Assembly: GCF_040546685.1 (NCBI RefSeq)
Contig: NZ_JBEPOH010000001.1
Coordinates: forward strand, 992,001 to 1,056,000
DNA length: 64,000 nucleotides
From: Variovorax sp. OAS795
Lineage (GTDB): Bacteria; Pseudomonadota; Gammaproteobacteria; Burkholderiales; Burkholderiaceae_C
Reading direction: 5' to 3'
The notes under the pieces were generated by a model. It was given only the letters and a program-made list of their open reading frames with translations. It did not search any database and was not told the DNA's origin. Within the stretch, counting starts at the first letter, position 1; every line of letters begins with the position of its first letter. The position numbers were made by a program, and so were the translations under genes. This document shows positions 1 through 9,040 of the stretch, one piece after another.

Positions 1-594
1 GGCATTCCCGCGGGCTACCCCGACTACGTGCTGCACACCATGGTGCGCGTGATGAAGGGCGGCGAAGAGGTCAAGATCAGCAAGCGCGCGGGCAGCTACG
101 TCACCCTGCGCGACCTGATCGAGTGGACCAGCACCGACGCCGTGCGCTTCTTCCTCCTGAGCCGCAAGCCCGACACCGAATACACCTTCGATGTCGACCT
201 GGCCGTGGCGAAGAACAACGACAACCCGGTGTACTACGTGCAGTACGCCCATGCGCGCATCTGCTCGGTGCTGGCCGGGTGGGGCGGAGAGGCCGCCACG
301 CTGAAGAACGTCGACCTGTCGCCGCTCGAAAGCCCGGCCGCGCAGGCGCTCATGCTGCTGCTGGCCAAGTACCCCGCCATGCTCACCGCCGCGGCGAAGG
401 ATTTCGCGCCGCACGATGTGACTTTCTACCTGCGCGAGCTCGCGGCCAGCTACCACAGCTACTACGATGCCGAGCGCATCCTGGTCGATGAAGAGCCGGT
501 CAAGCTGGCGCGGCTGGCGCTCGTCGCCGCCACCGCGCAGGTGCTGCACAATGGCCTCGCGATTCTCGGCGTCAGTGCGCCGAGCAAGATGTGA
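1..594 (+). CDS. argS: Arginyl-tRNA synthetase, C-terminal part
   Basis: The reading frame is open from the first base, so the window begins inside the gene and 197 C-terminal residues are present out of the usual 560-590. Class I arginyl-tRNA synthetases charge tRNA-Arg with arginine in the cytoplasm. A KISKRAG segment at local residues 25-31 corresponds to the KMSKS-type signature loop. It is followed by the DALR anticodon-binding domain from the YVQYAHARI stretch (about residue 73) to the end. The next gene starts 7 bases after the stop codon, which suggests cotranscription with the SPOR protein. Identification is very secure. Only the upstream catalytic half is missing, because of the window edge. 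Confidence 0.97.
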   Translation, partial: GIPAGYPDYVLHTMVRVMKGGEEVKISKRAGSYVTLRDLIEWTSTDAVRFFLLSRKPDTEYTFDVDLAVAKNNDNPVYYVQYAHARICSVLAGWGGEAATLKNVDLSPLESPAAQALMLLLAKYPAMLTAAAKDFAPHDVTFYLRELAASYHSYYDAERILVDEEPVKLARLALVAATAQVLHNGLAILGVSAPSKM

Positions 595-601
595 AACCAC
601 C

Positions 602-1339
602 ATGAAGAAGACAACCAGACAACGCGGCAACATCGTCATCGGGCTCATCATCGGCCTGGTGCTGGGGTTGGGTGTCGCGCTCGGCATCGCGGTCTACGTG
701 ACCAAGGTGCCGATTCCTTTCGTGACCAAGACCCAGCGCGGCGGTGCCGAGCAGGACGAGGCCGAAGCCCGCAAGAACCGCGACTGGGACCCCAATGCAC
801 CGCTCGCGGGCAAGGCCGGGGCGCCCAAGCCGGCCGCCACGGGCCCGGTGGCGCCCGCCGGTGGCGACAATACGGCCGTGGCGCCGGGCGCTGCGCCGCC
901 CGCACCGCCGGTGCCGGTGGTCGTGGCACCCGCCAAGCCCACGCGGCCGGCCCCGGTGCCGGCCGAGGCCAAGCCGCTGCCGCCTTCGAACGATCCGCTC
1001 GGCGACCTCGCCCGCGCGCGTGCCGGCGGCAACAGCGGCAGCACCACCACGGCCGCGGCGGCGCCCGGCAGCAACAGCAACGCCGCGGCGCCGGGCGCCG
1101 ATCCGTTCATGTATTTCGTGCAGGCTGGCGCCTTCCGTACCACCGAGGACGCCGAAGCCCAGCGCGCCAAGCTGTCGCTGATGGGTGTCGAGGCGCGGGT
1201 CACCGAGCGCGAGCAGGCCGGCCGCACCGTCTACCGGGTGCGCGCGGGTCCGTTCAACAAGAAGGACGACGCCGACCGCCTCAAGGAGCGGCTCGACAGC
1301 GGCGGCCTCGAATCGGCGCTCGTGCGCGTGCAGCGCTGA
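602..1339 (+). CDS. SPOR-domain membrane protein (FtsN-like architecture)
   Basis: A 245-residue protein with a single transmembrane segment at about residues 9-30, a long Pro/Ala-rich low-complexity linker (about 55-160) and a C-terminal SPOR domain (about 168-245). The SPOR domain holds the typical YFVQAGAF and YRVRAGPF strands. SPOR domains bind denuded septal peptidoglycan, so the protein is expected to be an inner-membrane protein with a periplasmic tail acting at the division site. The layout is that of short FtsN-like proteins, but nothing proves it is the essential FtsN. The frame extends upstream into argS. The ATG at 602 was chosen because it follows the argS stop and gives a normal membrane N-terminus (MKKTTRQRGN). 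Confidence 0.88.
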   Translation: MKKTTRQRGNIVIGLIIGLVLGLGVALGIAVYVTKVPIPFVTKTQRGGAEQDEAEARKNRDWDPNAPLAGKAGAPKPAATGPVAPAGGDNTAVAPGAAPPAPPVPVVVAPAKPTRPAPVPAEAKPLPPSNDPLGDLARARAGGNSGSTTTAAAAPGSNSNAAAPGADPFMYFVQAGAFRTTEDAEAQRAKLSLMGVEARVTEREQAGRTVYRVRAGPFNKKDDADRLKERLDSGGLESALVRVQR

Positions 1340-1509
1340 CACCGCCGCTCGGCAGGCCAAGGCCTGCGCGAGCGGCCGTCACGAATATTCTTTAAGCTTC
1401 GGCGCGCGGCAAGGGCCGCCGCCCCCAGGATGGGCCTGGCCAGCCGCAAGCGGGAACTCCGCGCGGCGCGCAGGCTCAGTACTGCCGTACCCACAGGAGA
1501 ACTCTTTCA

Positions 1510-2157
1510 ATGAAACGTCGTGACTTTTCGCTGGCCGCCACCTCGCTCGGGCTGCTTTCCCTGGCTGGCAACACCGCGCACGCCCAGGCGCGCGTGCCCA
1601 AGGCCGGTACCGAGTACCTCGTGCTCGACAAGCGCGTGCCGGTCGATGCGCCGGCCGGCAAGATCGAGGTGGTCGAGTTCTTCTCGTACAACTGCCCGCA
1701 CTGCAACGATTTCGAGCCGCAGCTCGAAGCCTGGCTCAAGACAGCGCCAAAGGAAGTCGCGTTCCGCCGCGTGCCCGTGCCTTTCGTGGGCAACGACGTC
1801 GAGGCCAAGCAGCGCCTCTACTACGCGCTCGAGGCGCTCGGCAAGGTCGACGAATTCCAGCCCAAGGTGTTCGACGCGATCCACAAGCAGCGCCAGAACG
1901 TGAACGGCGAGGCCAACATCCTCGCGTGGGCCGGTGCCAACGGACTGGACGGCGCCAAGTTCAAGGATGTTTTCTCGTCCTTCGGCGTGGCCAGCAAGGC
2001 CAAGCGCGCCTCCCAGTTGACCGAGGCCTACAAGGTCGCGGGCGTTCCGGCGCTGGCCGTGGCCGGCCGCTGGTATGTGGATGGCGAACTGGCCGGCAAC
2101 ATGACCAAGGCGCTCCAGGTCACCAACTACCTGATCGGCGAAGCCAAGAAGGGCTGA
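1510..2157 (+). CDS. dsbA: Thiol:disulfide interchange protein DsbA
   Basis: A 215-residue periplasmic thioredoxin-fold oxidase that introduces disulfide bonds into exported proteins. The active site CPHC is at residues 62-65, and a cis-proline context (GVPAL) lies near residue 178. The N-terminus carries KRRDF followed by a hydrophobic stretch and an AHAQ cleavage site near residue 25. It therefore resembles a twin-arginine (Tat) signal rather than a plain Sec signal. A good ribosome binding site (ACAGGAGA) lies just upstream of ATG 1510. A rho-independent terminator-like hairpin follows the gene. The function is well supported by the motif, length and neighbourhood; this position next to argS-SPOR is common in Comamonadaceae (family knowledge). 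Confidence 0.95.
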   Translation: MKRRDFSLAATSLGLLSLAGNTAHAQARVPKAGTEYLVLDKRVPVDAPAGKIEVVEFFSYNCPHCNDFEPQLEAWLKTAPKEVAFRRVPVPFVGNDVEAKQRLYYALEALGKVDEFQPKVFDAIHKQRQNVNGEANILAWAGANGLDGAKFKDVFSSFGVASKAKRASQLTEAYKVAGVPALAVAGRWYVDGELAGNMTKALQVTNYLIGEAKKG

Positions 2158-2226
2158 CCCCCTTTTTCAGGGGCCGACACGCGGGGCCGGCAGCGCCGGT
2201 TCCGCGGCGCTTCCGGACCGGATGTC

Positions 2227-2252
2227 AAGCCCGCTTTCGGCGGGCTTTTTCG
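2227..2252 (+). terminator. Rho-independent terminator after dsbA
   Basis: A perfect 8-bp stem (AAGCCCGC at 2227-2234 pairing with GCGGGCTT at 2240-2247) closes a 5-base TTTCG loop. A T-run at 2246-2250 follows directly. It sits 70 bases after the dsbA stop and before the lptA promoter region, so it separates the two transcription units. Confidence 0.85.
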
Positions 2253-2313
2253 TTGGTGCGGGCGGGGCTCGCGCCATCTGCCGCATACAATGCACAGCAA
2301 GTTTCGTGCCTCT

Positions 2314-3042
2314 ATGACATTGCACTCCTACACCCACACCCCCTCTCTCCTGCGTCGCATCGGCCGCCTGGCCCGGCTGAACATCGGCCTGCTGTTGCTG
2401 GCCGGCGCTGCCTCCGGCGCGCTGGCCGAGACCGCCGACCGCACCAAGCCGATGAACATCGAATCGGATGCGATGCGCTATGACGACCTCAAGCAGACCA
2501 GCGTGTTCACCGGGAACGTGCTGGTCACGAAGGGCACGATCATCATCCGGGGCGCGCGCATCGACGTGCGCCAGGACGCCGAGGGCTACCAGTACGGCGT
2601 GGTCACGGCAGCGCCCGGCAAGCGCGCCTACTACAAGCAGAAGCGCAACGCGCCCGACGAGTGGATCGAGGGCGAGTCGGAAGTCATCGAATACGACAGC
2701 CGCGCCGACAACGTCAAGTTCATCCGCAATGCGGTCATGCGGCGCCTGCTCGGCGCCACGCCGAACGACGAAAGCAGCGGCGCGCTGATCGTCTACGACC
2801 AGAGCAACGACACCTACACGGTCAACGGTTCCACCGTGCCGCCGAACACGGCGGTGAATGCGCCGGCCGGCGGCGGGCGCGTGCGCACCATCCTCACGCC
2901 CAAGAGCGCCACGGCGGCCGCGCCCGGCGCCCCGGCGGCGCCCGGCCAGCGGGCCGCCCCGCCCGCGCCCCAGCCCGCACCCGGTGCGGGCCTGCGCCCG
3001 AGCACCACGCTCGGCGGCAGCGAAGGGGAAGGGCGCAAGTGA
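2314..3042 (+). CDS. lptA: Lipopolysaccharide export periplasmic protein LptA
   Basis: A periplasmic OstA-fold protein that bridges LptC and LptD during LPS transport. The N-terminus has a signal peptide (hydrophobic core [11 protein letters not shown], cut near ALAE). The LptA domain follows, with the characteristic [15 protein letters not shown] and [12 protein letters not shown] stretches. The C-terminal 60 residues are an Ala/Pro-rich tail not found in enterobacterial LptA. An ATG at 2290 in the same frame would give 250 residues, but a TACAAT hexamer at 2286-2291 that looks like a -10 element overlaps it. ATG 2314 (242 residues) is therefore preferred. The gene overlaps lptB by 4 bases (GTGA). 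Confidence 0.93.
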   Translation: MTLHSYTHTPSLLRRIGRLARLNIGLLLLAGAASGALAETADRTKPMNIESDAMRYDDLKQTSVFTGNVLVTKGTIIIRGARIDVRQDAEGYQYGVVTAAPGKRAYYKQKRNAPDEWIEGESEVIEYDSRADNVKFIRNAVMRRLLGATPNDESSGALIVYDQSNDTYTVNGSTVPPNTAVNAPAGGGRVRTILTPKSATAAAPGAPAAPGQRAAPPAPQPAPGAGLRPSTTLGGSEGEGRK

Positions 3043-3833
3043 TCGAAACCGCTGGAAGCCAGAACGCCGATGGCACGCCGGGCAGCCGCCTGGTGGTGCG
3101 CGGCCTGCAAAAAAGCTACGGCAGCCGCAAGGTCGTCAAGGACGTCTCGCTCGATGTGCAGAAAGGCGAGGTCGTGGGACTGCTCGGCCCCAACGGCGCC
3201 GGCAAGACGACGTCGTTCTACATGATCGTGGGCCTGGTGCGGGCCGATGCCGGCGAGATCACCATCGACGGCGAACCCATCGCCCACATGCCGATCCACC
3301 GCCGCGCCCGCATGGGCCTGAGCTACCTGCCGCAGGAAGCCTCGATCTTCCGCAAGCTCACGGTGGAGGAAAACGTGCGCGCCGTGCTCGAGCTGCAACG
3401 CGAGCCCGACGGCAACGGCAAGCCCGCGCCCCTTTCCAGACAGCGCATCGAGGAGCGGCTCTCCGGGCTCCTGGCCGACCTGCGGGTGGACCACCTTCGC
3501 GATTCGCCCGCGCTCGCGCTCTCGGGCGGCGAACGGCGCCGGGTCGAGATCGCCCGCGCGCTGGCCACGCAGCCGCGCTTCATCCTGCTGGACGAGCCCT
3601 TTGCCGGCATCGACCCGATCGCGGTGATCGAGATCCAGCGGATCATCAGCTTCCTGAAGGAGCGCGGCATCGGCGTGCTCATCACCGACCACAACGTGCG
3701 TGAGACGCTGGGCATCTGCGATCACGCCTTCATCATCAGCGACGGGCATGTGCTGGCACAAGGCACGCCCTCGGAGATCGTCGACAACGCCGAAGTACGC
3801 AGGGTGTACCTCGGCGAGCACTTCCGGATGTAA
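3039..3833 (+). CDS. lptB: LPS export ABC transporter ATPase LptB
   Basis: The cytoplasmic ATPase that powers LPS extraction through LptFG to LptC and LptA. Walker A (GPNGAGKTT) is at residues 50-58, the ABC signature is LSGGERRR and Walker B is ILLDEPFAG, followed by the switch histidine in ITDHNVRE. The length is 264 residues, slightly longer than the usual 241 because of a short N-terminal extension. The frame is open far upstream. The GTG at 3039 is chosen because it overlaps the lptA stop (GTGA) and is preceded by a purine-rich site (GAAGGGGAAGGG). rpoN follows 17 bases after the stop, giving the conserved lptA-lptB-rpoN operon. Confidence 0.96.
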   Translation: MIETAGSQNADGTPGSRLVVRGLQKSYGSRKVVKDVSLDVQKGEVVGLLGPNGAGKTTSFYMIVGLVRADAGEITIDGEPIAHMPIHRRARMGLSYLPQEASIFRKLTVEENVRAVLELQREPDGNGKPAPLSRQRIEERLSGLLADLRVDHLRDSPALALSGGERRRVEIARALATQPRFILLDEPFAGIDPIAVIEIQRIISFLKERGIGVLITDHNVRETLGICDHAFIISDGHVLAQGTPSEIVDNAEVRRVYLGEHFRM

Positions 3834-3850
3834 GGGAGGAGTCGGTCTCC

Positions 3851-5443
3851 ATGAAGCAAGGGTTGTCCCTTCGCGTCTCGCAGCATCTGGCGCTCACGCC
3901 CCAGCTGCAGCAGTCGATCCGTCTGCTGCAGCTCTCCACGCTCGAACTGAGCCAGGAGGTCGAGCAGATGCTCGACGAGAACCCGTTCCTCGAACGCACC
4001 GCGGAAGAAGCGGCGCGCGAGGAATTCGGGCTCGATGCCATCGACACCCCGGTGCCGCGCGATGATGCGGGCGAAGCCGGCGAGAGCGACTTCGTCGCGC
4101 CCCCGGCCAGCAGCGCAACCACCACGTCCACCGAAACCGCCGCACCGGCCGAGAGCGAGGTTCCCGCCGCCGATGCCGCCGAGCGCGAGCCCGACTGGGA
4201 AGGCGACGGCACCATCGACATGGCGCCGGACGACAGCGAATGGGGCGGCGACGCGCCCGCGCGCCAGAACAACCTGGGCGACGACGAGCGCGCCGATGCC
4301 ACCGAGCTCGCGCGCAGCCAGGAGTCGCTGCAATCCTTTTTGCACCGGCAGGCGCTGAGCCTGCGCCTCAACGAGAACGACTGCGCCGCGCTGCGCTTCC
4401 TGATCGAGTCGCTCAACGACGATGGCTATCTGGAGGATTCGCTGCCCGCGCTGGCCTCGGGCCTCGCGGGCGACGACAACGACCAGTTCGACGAACTGGT
4501 ACACCACTTCCAGGTGGCGCTCGGCCTGCTGCAGAGCCTGGAGCCCGCCGGCGTCGGCGCGCGCGACCTGGGTGAATGCCTGGGCATCCAGCTGCGCGGC
4601 CTCGCCCGGGAAGACGAAACCGACGAAGAGGCCCTGGTCCGCAAGACCGCCATCGCCATCTGCAAGCAGCCGATGGAACTGCTCGCGCGGCGCGACTTCA
4701 AGCGCCTGGCCACGCTCACGCGCACCAACGAAGAGCTGGTGCGCTCGGCGCTGCAGGTCATCTCGCGGCTCGAACCCAAGCCGGGCCGCCGCTTCGTCGA
4801 CGTCGAGCGCAACATCGTGGTCCCCGACGTGATCGTCACCAAGATCGGCCGCGGCACCAACGTCAAGTTCCGCGTCATGCTCAACCCCGAGGTGATGCCG
4901 CGGCTGCGCGTGCACGACATCTACGCCGGCGCGCTCAAGTCGCACAAGGGCGAGGGCAGCCAGGCGCTGTCGCAGCGGCTGCAGGAGGCGCGCTGGTTCA
5001 TCAAGAACATCCAGCAGCGCTTCGACACCATCCTGCGCGTCTCCAACGCCATCGTCGAGCGGCAGAAGAGCTACTTCGTGCACGGCGAGCTTGCGATGCG
5101 CCCGCTGGTGCTGCGCGAGATCGCCGACGAGCTCGGCCTGCACGAGTCGACCATCTCGCGCGTGACCACCGCCAAGTACATGGCCACGCCCTTCGGCACC
5201 GTCGAGCTCAAGTACTTCTTCGGCTCGGCGCTCGGCACCGAGACCGGCGGAAACGCCTCGAGCACCGCGGTGCGCGCGCTGATCAAGCAGTTCGTGAGCT
5301 CCGAGAGCATCAAGAAGCCGCTGTCGGACAGCCAGATCTCCGAGATGCTGAAAGAGCAGGGCATCGAGTGCGCACGCCGCACCGTGGCCAAGTACCGCGA
5401 GGCGCTGCGCATCGCGCCCGCCAACCTCCGCAAGGCGCTGTAG
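3851..5443 (+). CDS. rpoN: RNA polymerase sigma-54 factor
   Basis: A 530-residue sigma-54 directing RNA polymerase to -24/-12 promoters activated by AAA+ enhancer-binding proteins. Region I is the N-terminal LRVSQHLALTPQLQQSIRLL helix (about residues 6-25). An acidic, Ala-rich region II (about 55-155) is longer than in enteric bacteria. It is followed by the core-binding domain, the helix-turn-helix (LHESTISRVTTAKY) and the RpoN box ARRTVAKYRE near residue 508. A strong ribosome binding site (AGGGAGGAG) precedes ATG 3851. Expected to be the housekeeping rpoN, cotranscribed with lptAB. Confidence 0.97.
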   Translation: MKQGLSLRVSQHLALTPQLQQSIRLLQLSTLELSQEVEQMLDENPFLERTAEEAAREEFGLDAIDTPVPRDDAGEAGESDFVAPPASSATTTSTETAAPAESEVPAADAAEREPDWEGDGTIDMAPDDSEWGGDAPARQNNLGDDERADATELARSQESLQSFLHRQALSLRLNENDCAALRFLIESLNDDGYLEDSLPALASGLAGDDNDQFDELVHHFQVALGLLQSLEPAGVGARDLGECLGIQLRGLAREDETDEEALVRKTAIAICKQPMELLARRDFKRLATLTRTNEELVRSALQVISRLEPKPGRRFVDVERNIVVPDVIVTKIGRGTNVKFRVMLNPEVMPRLRVHDIYAGALKSHKGEGSQALSQRLQEARWFIKNIQQRFDTILRVSNAIVERQKSYFVHGELAMRPLVLREIADELGLHESTISRVTTAKYMATPFGTVELKYFFGSALGTETGGNASSTAVRALIKQFVSSESIKKPLSDSQISEMLKEQGIECARRTVAKYREALRIAPANLRKAL

Positions 5444-5453
5444 AAAGCCGCCG

Positions 5454-7058
5454 ATGGCCTGCCGCCGCCTGCTGTTGCGCTGTGGGCATTGGCTCTTCGC
5501 CATCGGGGCGGCGCTCTCGATCGGCGGCTGCGCCACCCTGCCCGACGAAGCCCCGCGCCCGCCCACCCGCGCCATGGCCGTGTCGGCCGACACCGCGCTC
5601 GGCAAGATCGCGCTGGCTTCGCTGCCCGATCCGGACCTCAGCGGCTTCCGGCTGATGCCGGGCGGCGACTTCGCCTTCGACACGCGCATCCAGCTGGCAC
5701 GCCGCGCGCAGCGCACGCTCGACGTGCAGTACTACCAGATCGAGAACGACGAGACCGGCCGCTACCTGCTGCGCACCCTGCGCGACGCGGCCGCGCGCGG
5801 GGTGCGCGTGCGGCTCCTGATGGACGACCTGTACACCTCGGGCGAGGACGAGCTGCTGCTCGGGCTTGCCGCCACGCCGAACGTCGAGCTGCGCCTCTTC
5901 AACCCGTTCCCGGCCGGGCGCGGCAGCATCCTCAAGCGCTTCACGGCCTCGCTTTTCGATTTCAGCCGCGTGAACCGGCGCATGCACAACAAGCTCTTCA
6001 TCGCCGATGGCGCCATGGCGGTCGCGGGTGGCCGGAACATCGGCAACCAGTACTTCAGGCGCACGGCGGGCGAGAACTTCATCGACCTCGACACCTTCGT
6101 GACAGGCGCGCTGGTGACGCGCCTGGGCGCCCTGTTCGACCAGTACTGGAACAGCGCCTACGTGCGGCCGGTGCAGTCGGTGGTGGCCACGGGCCTCTCG
6201 CGCGAAGCGCTGCAAGCGCGCTTCGAAACCGCCACCGGCCCCGACACCACGCCGCCGCCGCCGCCGCCCGCGCCCAACGACCTGCTCGGCTACAGCCCGG
6301 TGGCCGAGGACCTGGCCGCCGGCAAGCTCGGGCTGATCTGGGCGCTGGCCGAGGCCTACGCCGATTCGCCCGACCGCGTGATCGGCAAGACCGCCTCGTA
6401 CGGCGGCGTGCCGCTGCTGGCCGTCGACAGCGTGCGCTACAACGTGGTCGAGCAGATGCGCCGCGCGCGCTCCGAGGTGACCATCGTCTCGCCCTACCTG
6501 ATCCCGGGCGAGGCCGGCCTGGAGGTGATGCGCGAGATCCGCCGGCGCAACGTGAAGATCAGCGTGGTCACCAATTCGCTCGCCGCCACCGACGAGCCGC
6601 TGGTGCACACCGCCTACCGCCGCTACCGGCCCGACATGCTGAAGCTGGGCGCCGACCTGTACGAGCTCAGCACCACGCGCACGCGGCGCAGCGTGCGGCT
6701 GGGGCTCTTCGGCACCTCGGTCGGACGGCTGCATGCCAAGTCGGCCGTGATCGACCGACAGGTGCTGTTCGTCGGTTCGATGAATTTCGATCCGCGCTCC
6801 GAGACGCACAACACCGAGATCGGGCTTTTCATCCGCAGCCCCGAGATGGCGCAGCAGGCGCTCAAGCTCATCGACGTGCTGAAGCAGCAGGGCGCCTACC
6901 GGCTGCGCTTTGCCGCGGAAGGCGACGCGTCGCGCATCGAGTGGATCAGCGAGGAGGCCGGCAAGACCACCGTGCTGAACGAGGAGCCCGACTCCGATTT
7001 CTGGGGCCGCGCCATGCTCGAACTGCTTGCGCCGCTGACGCCGGAGAGCCTGCTGTAG
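5454..7058 (+). CDS. Phospholipase D-like lipoprotein (cardiolipin synthase C type)
   Basis: A 534-residue member of the phospholipase D superfamily, similar in build to ClsC/YmdC-type cardiolipin synthases. Two HKD motifs are visible: HNKLFIADGAMAVAGGRN near residue 180 and HAKSAVIDRQVLFVGSMN near residue 430. Both have the expected His, Lys and Asp. The N-terminus contains a signal peptide ending in a lipobox (IGGC, Cys26), so the protein is probably a lipoprotein facing the periplasm. It starts 10 bases after rpoN. The reaction (phosphatidyl transfer or phosphodiester hydrolysis) is inferred from the family; the substrate cannot be read from the sequence. Confidence 0.88.
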   Translation: MACRRLLLRCGHWLFAIGAALSIGGCATLPDEAPRPPTRAMAVSADTALGKIALASLPDPDLSGFRLMPGGDFAFDTRIQLARRAQRTLDVQYYQIENDETGRYLLRTLRDAAARGVRVRLLMDDLYTSGEDELLLGLAATPNVELRLFNPFPAGRGSILKRFTASLFDFSRVNRRMHNKLFIADGAMAVAGGRNIGNQYFRRTAGENFIDLDTFVTGALVTRLGALFDQYWNSAYVRPVQSVVATGLSREALQARFETATGPDTTPPPPPPAPNDLLGYSPVAEDLAAGKLGLIWALAEAYADSPDRVIGKTASYGGVPLLAVDSVRYNVVEQMRRARSEVTIVSPYLIPGEAGLEVMREIRRRNVKISVVTNSLAATDEPLVHTAYRRYRPDMLKLGADLYELSTTRTRRSVRLGLFGTSVGRLHAKSAVIDRQVLFVGSMNFDPRSETHNTEIGLFIRSPEMAQQALKLIDVLKQQGAYRLRFAAEGDASRIEWISEEAGKTTVLNEEPDSDFWGRAMLELLAPLTPESLL

Positions 7059-7076
7059 CGCGGTGCTCGACGGTTC

Positions 7077-7709
7077 CTATTGCTGCACGTTGACCGCTTC
7101 GACCTGCACCAGCAGCTTCACCTTGTTCTCGAAGCCGAAGTTCAGGCCCCAGGTGATGCCCCAGTCGCTGCGCTGCACCGTGGTCTCGAAGTCGCCGCCG
7201 CAGACCTGGCGGTTGATCAGCGGATTCAGGTAGCAGTTGAAGCGCACGGCCTTGAGCGTGACCGGCCTGGTCTGCCCCATCAGCGTGAGCGTGCCCGGCA
7301 CGTCGACCACCTTGTCGCCGTTGAACTCGATGCGGTCCGCCACGAAGCGGCCGGTCGGAAACTCGGCCACGTTGAAGAAGTCCTTGCTTTGCACGTGGCG
7401 GTTGAGCAGGTCGACGCCGGTGTTGATGGAGCTGATGTCCATCGTGATGTCGACCTTGCCGCTGCTGCCGCTGCCGTCGATCTGCACCGTGCCGTCCTTG
7501 GTGCTGAAGCGCCCGCGGTTGGTGGTGGTGCCGTAGTGCCCCATCTCGTACATCACGAAGGTGTGGGTCGGGTCGATCACGTAGCTGGCGTTCTTGGCCG
7601 GACCGCCCGCGGGCTTGGCGGCCACCGCCGGCGCCGTGTATTCCTGCGCGAGGGCGGGCGTGGCAACGGCCGCTGCGGACAGCGCGGCGGCGAGGAAGAG
7701 CTTCTTCAT
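7077..7709 (-). CDS. YceI family periplasmic protein (first copy)
   Basis: A 210-residue exported lipocalin-like protein of the YceI family. The signal peptide is obvious (MKKLFLAAALSAAAVATPALAQ). The mature part begins with the family hallmark of an exposed aromatic start (SYVIDPTHTFVMYEMGHYG). YceI proteins bind isoprenoids such as octaprenyl compounds in the known structures; their physiological role is unclear. The gene lies just downstream of a second YceI gene and a cytochrome b561 gene on the same strand. This suggests one operon linked to quinone or redox chemistry in the envelope. It is convergent with the phospholipase D gene. Confidence 0.92.
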   Translation of the reverse strand: MKKLFLAAALSAAAVATPALAQEYTAPAVAAKPAGGPAKNASYVIDPTHTFVMYEMGHYGTTTNRGRFSTKDGTVQIDGSGSSGKVDITMDISSINTGVDLLNRHVQSKDFFNVAEFPTGRFVADRIEFNGDKVVDVPGTLTLMGQTRPVTLKAVRFNCYLNPLINRQVCGGDFETTVQRSDWGITWGLNFGFENKVKLLVQVEAVNVQQ

Positions 7710-7760
7710 GGCAAGGGTGTGCTCGTGAGAACAGGATGGGAGAGAGGGAGAAACCGCGGC

Positions 7761-8339
7761 TCAAAGCGGGCCGAAGCCCGCGAGCGTGAACTTGAATCGG
7801 ACCTGCACGTCGTTGCCGACCACCGAGGTGTCGGTCCATTCGCCGTCGCCGACCTTGTAGTCGAGCCGCTGGATCGTAAAGCTTCCGGTGGCCACCGCGT
7901 GGCTGCCGGCCGGCGCGATGGTGACCGGCACCGTGACCTGGCGCGAGATGTTCTTGATGGTGAGCTTGCCCGCCATCTCGAACCGGCCGTCGCCCAGCGC
8001 CTTGATGGCACTCGACTGGAAGACGGCCTGCGGGAAATGCGCGGCGTCGAACCAGGGGCCCTTGGGCAACTCGGCATCGCTCATCGGCACGCCGAGCGAT
8101 GCGCTCGCGGTGTCGATCTGCAGCGCGACGGTGCCGCCCTCGGGCTTGCGCGGGTCGAAGGCCACCTGCGCATCGAACTTCTTGAAGGTGCCTTCCACCG
8201 GCACGCCCATCTGCTTGCTGACGAACGCGATCTGGCTCTTGTCGGCCACGAGGCGCGTCGGGCTTGCCGGCTCGGCGCCCGCGGGTGCGAGGGCGACGGA
8301 CGCCGCGGCCGCAAGGAACAAGCGAAGGACGCGGTTCAT
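7761..8339 (-). CDS. YceI family periplasmic protein (second copy)
   Basis: A 192-residue YceI protein with a signal peptide (MNRVLRLFLAAAASVALAPAGA) and the YceI core (DKSQIAFVSKQMGVPVEG, later LTIKNISRQVTVPVTI). The frame is open far upstream (to 10880). The ATG at 8339 is chosen because it provides the signal peptide and overlaps the cytochrome b561 stop codon by 4 bases (ATGA), so the two are translationally coupled. It differs clearly from the neighbouring copy at 7077-7709, so the two are old paralogues and not a recent duplication. The role is inferred only from the family and its coupling to cytochrome b561. Confidence 0.92.
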   Translation of the reverse strand: MNRVLRLFLAAAASVALAPAGAEPASPTRLVADKSQIAFVSKQMGVPVEGTFKKFDAQVAFDPRKPEGGTVALQIDTASASLGVPMSDAELPKGPWFDAAHFPQAVFQSSAIKALGDGRFEMAGKLTIKNISRQVTVPVTIAPAGSHAVATGSFTIQRLDYKVGDGEWTDTSVVGNDVQVRFKFTLAGFGPL

Positions 8340-8953
8340 CGGAGGGGTTCCTTGCGTGGCGCGGGCCACATGCGTTGGAGGATGCCGTCGCGGTCGATCC
8401 AGTGGTGCTTGAGCACCGCCGCCACATGCAGCAGCGCCACGGCGGCCAGCGTGAACGCGCTGCCCTTGTGCAGCGGCTTCAGCACGGCCTCGGCCAGTTC
8501 CTTGTCGACCGGCATCAGGTCGGGCAGCGGCAGCACGCCGAACCACACGACCGGAAAACCCAGCGCCGAACTGTAGGCCCACCCGAACAGCGGCACCGCG
8601 AGGAACAGCAGGTACATCAGCGCGTGGCTCGCGCGGTAGCCGGTGCGCTGCCAGCGCGGCATCGCCGCGGCCGACGGCAAGGGTGGCGGCGCATGGCGCA
8701 GCCGCCACAGGAGCCGCAGGGCCGACAGCAGCAGGATCGTCACCCCGGCCCACTTGTGCCAGTTGTAGAGCTTGATGCGCGCGGGCGAGAGCGGCAGCCC
8801 CGTCATGTAGAGGCCGACGCCGAGCGAGCCGACGATCATGGCCGCGAGCAGCCAGTGCAGCGCCATGGCGACGGGGCCATAGCGCAGGTCTCGCGGTTCT
8901 CGCGGGAGAGGCATGCCGGCAGTGGCGGAGGGTAGGGGTGTGTCGGCGGGCAT
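8336..8953 (-). CDS. Cytochrome b561 (CybB-like)
   Basis: An integral membrane dihaem cytochrome b561 of about 205 residues with four predicted transmembrane helices. Candidate haem-ligand histidines occur in MALHWLLAAM, YNWHKWAGV, RASHALMYL and VALLHVAAVLKHHW. The family moves electrons between quinols and periplasmic acceptors; bacterial CybB acts as a superoxide:ubiquinone oxidoreductase (family knowledge). Longer starts exist at 9013 and 8986, and a shorter one at 8914. The ATG at 8953 (MPADTPLP) is a compromise. The stop overlaps the downstream YceI start. An AT-rich patch with CATATAT near 8985 may hold the promoter. Confidence 0.9.
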   Translation of the reverse strand: MPADTPLPSATAGMPLPREPRDLRYGPVAMALHWLLAAMIVGSLGVGLYMTGLPLSPARIKLYNWHKWAGVTILLLSALRLLWRLRHAPPPLPSAAAMPRWQRTGYRASHALMYLLFLAVPLFGWAYSSALGFPVVWFGVLPLPDLMPVDKELAEAVLKPLHKGSAFTLAAVALLHVAAVLKHHWIDRDGILQRMWPAPRKEPLR

Positions 8954-9040
8954 CGAAGCAGGACCAGCGGCCTGTGCGCGGAGCATATATCGGAAGCGCC
9001 GTAGGCAGTGCACGAGCCGTGCCAGGCGCCGCGCCGGCGG

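Noticed and set aside
3722..5716. A 664-codon antisense frame opposite rpoN
   Set aside because: Shadow of a real, well-conserved gene; no motif or ribosome binding site.
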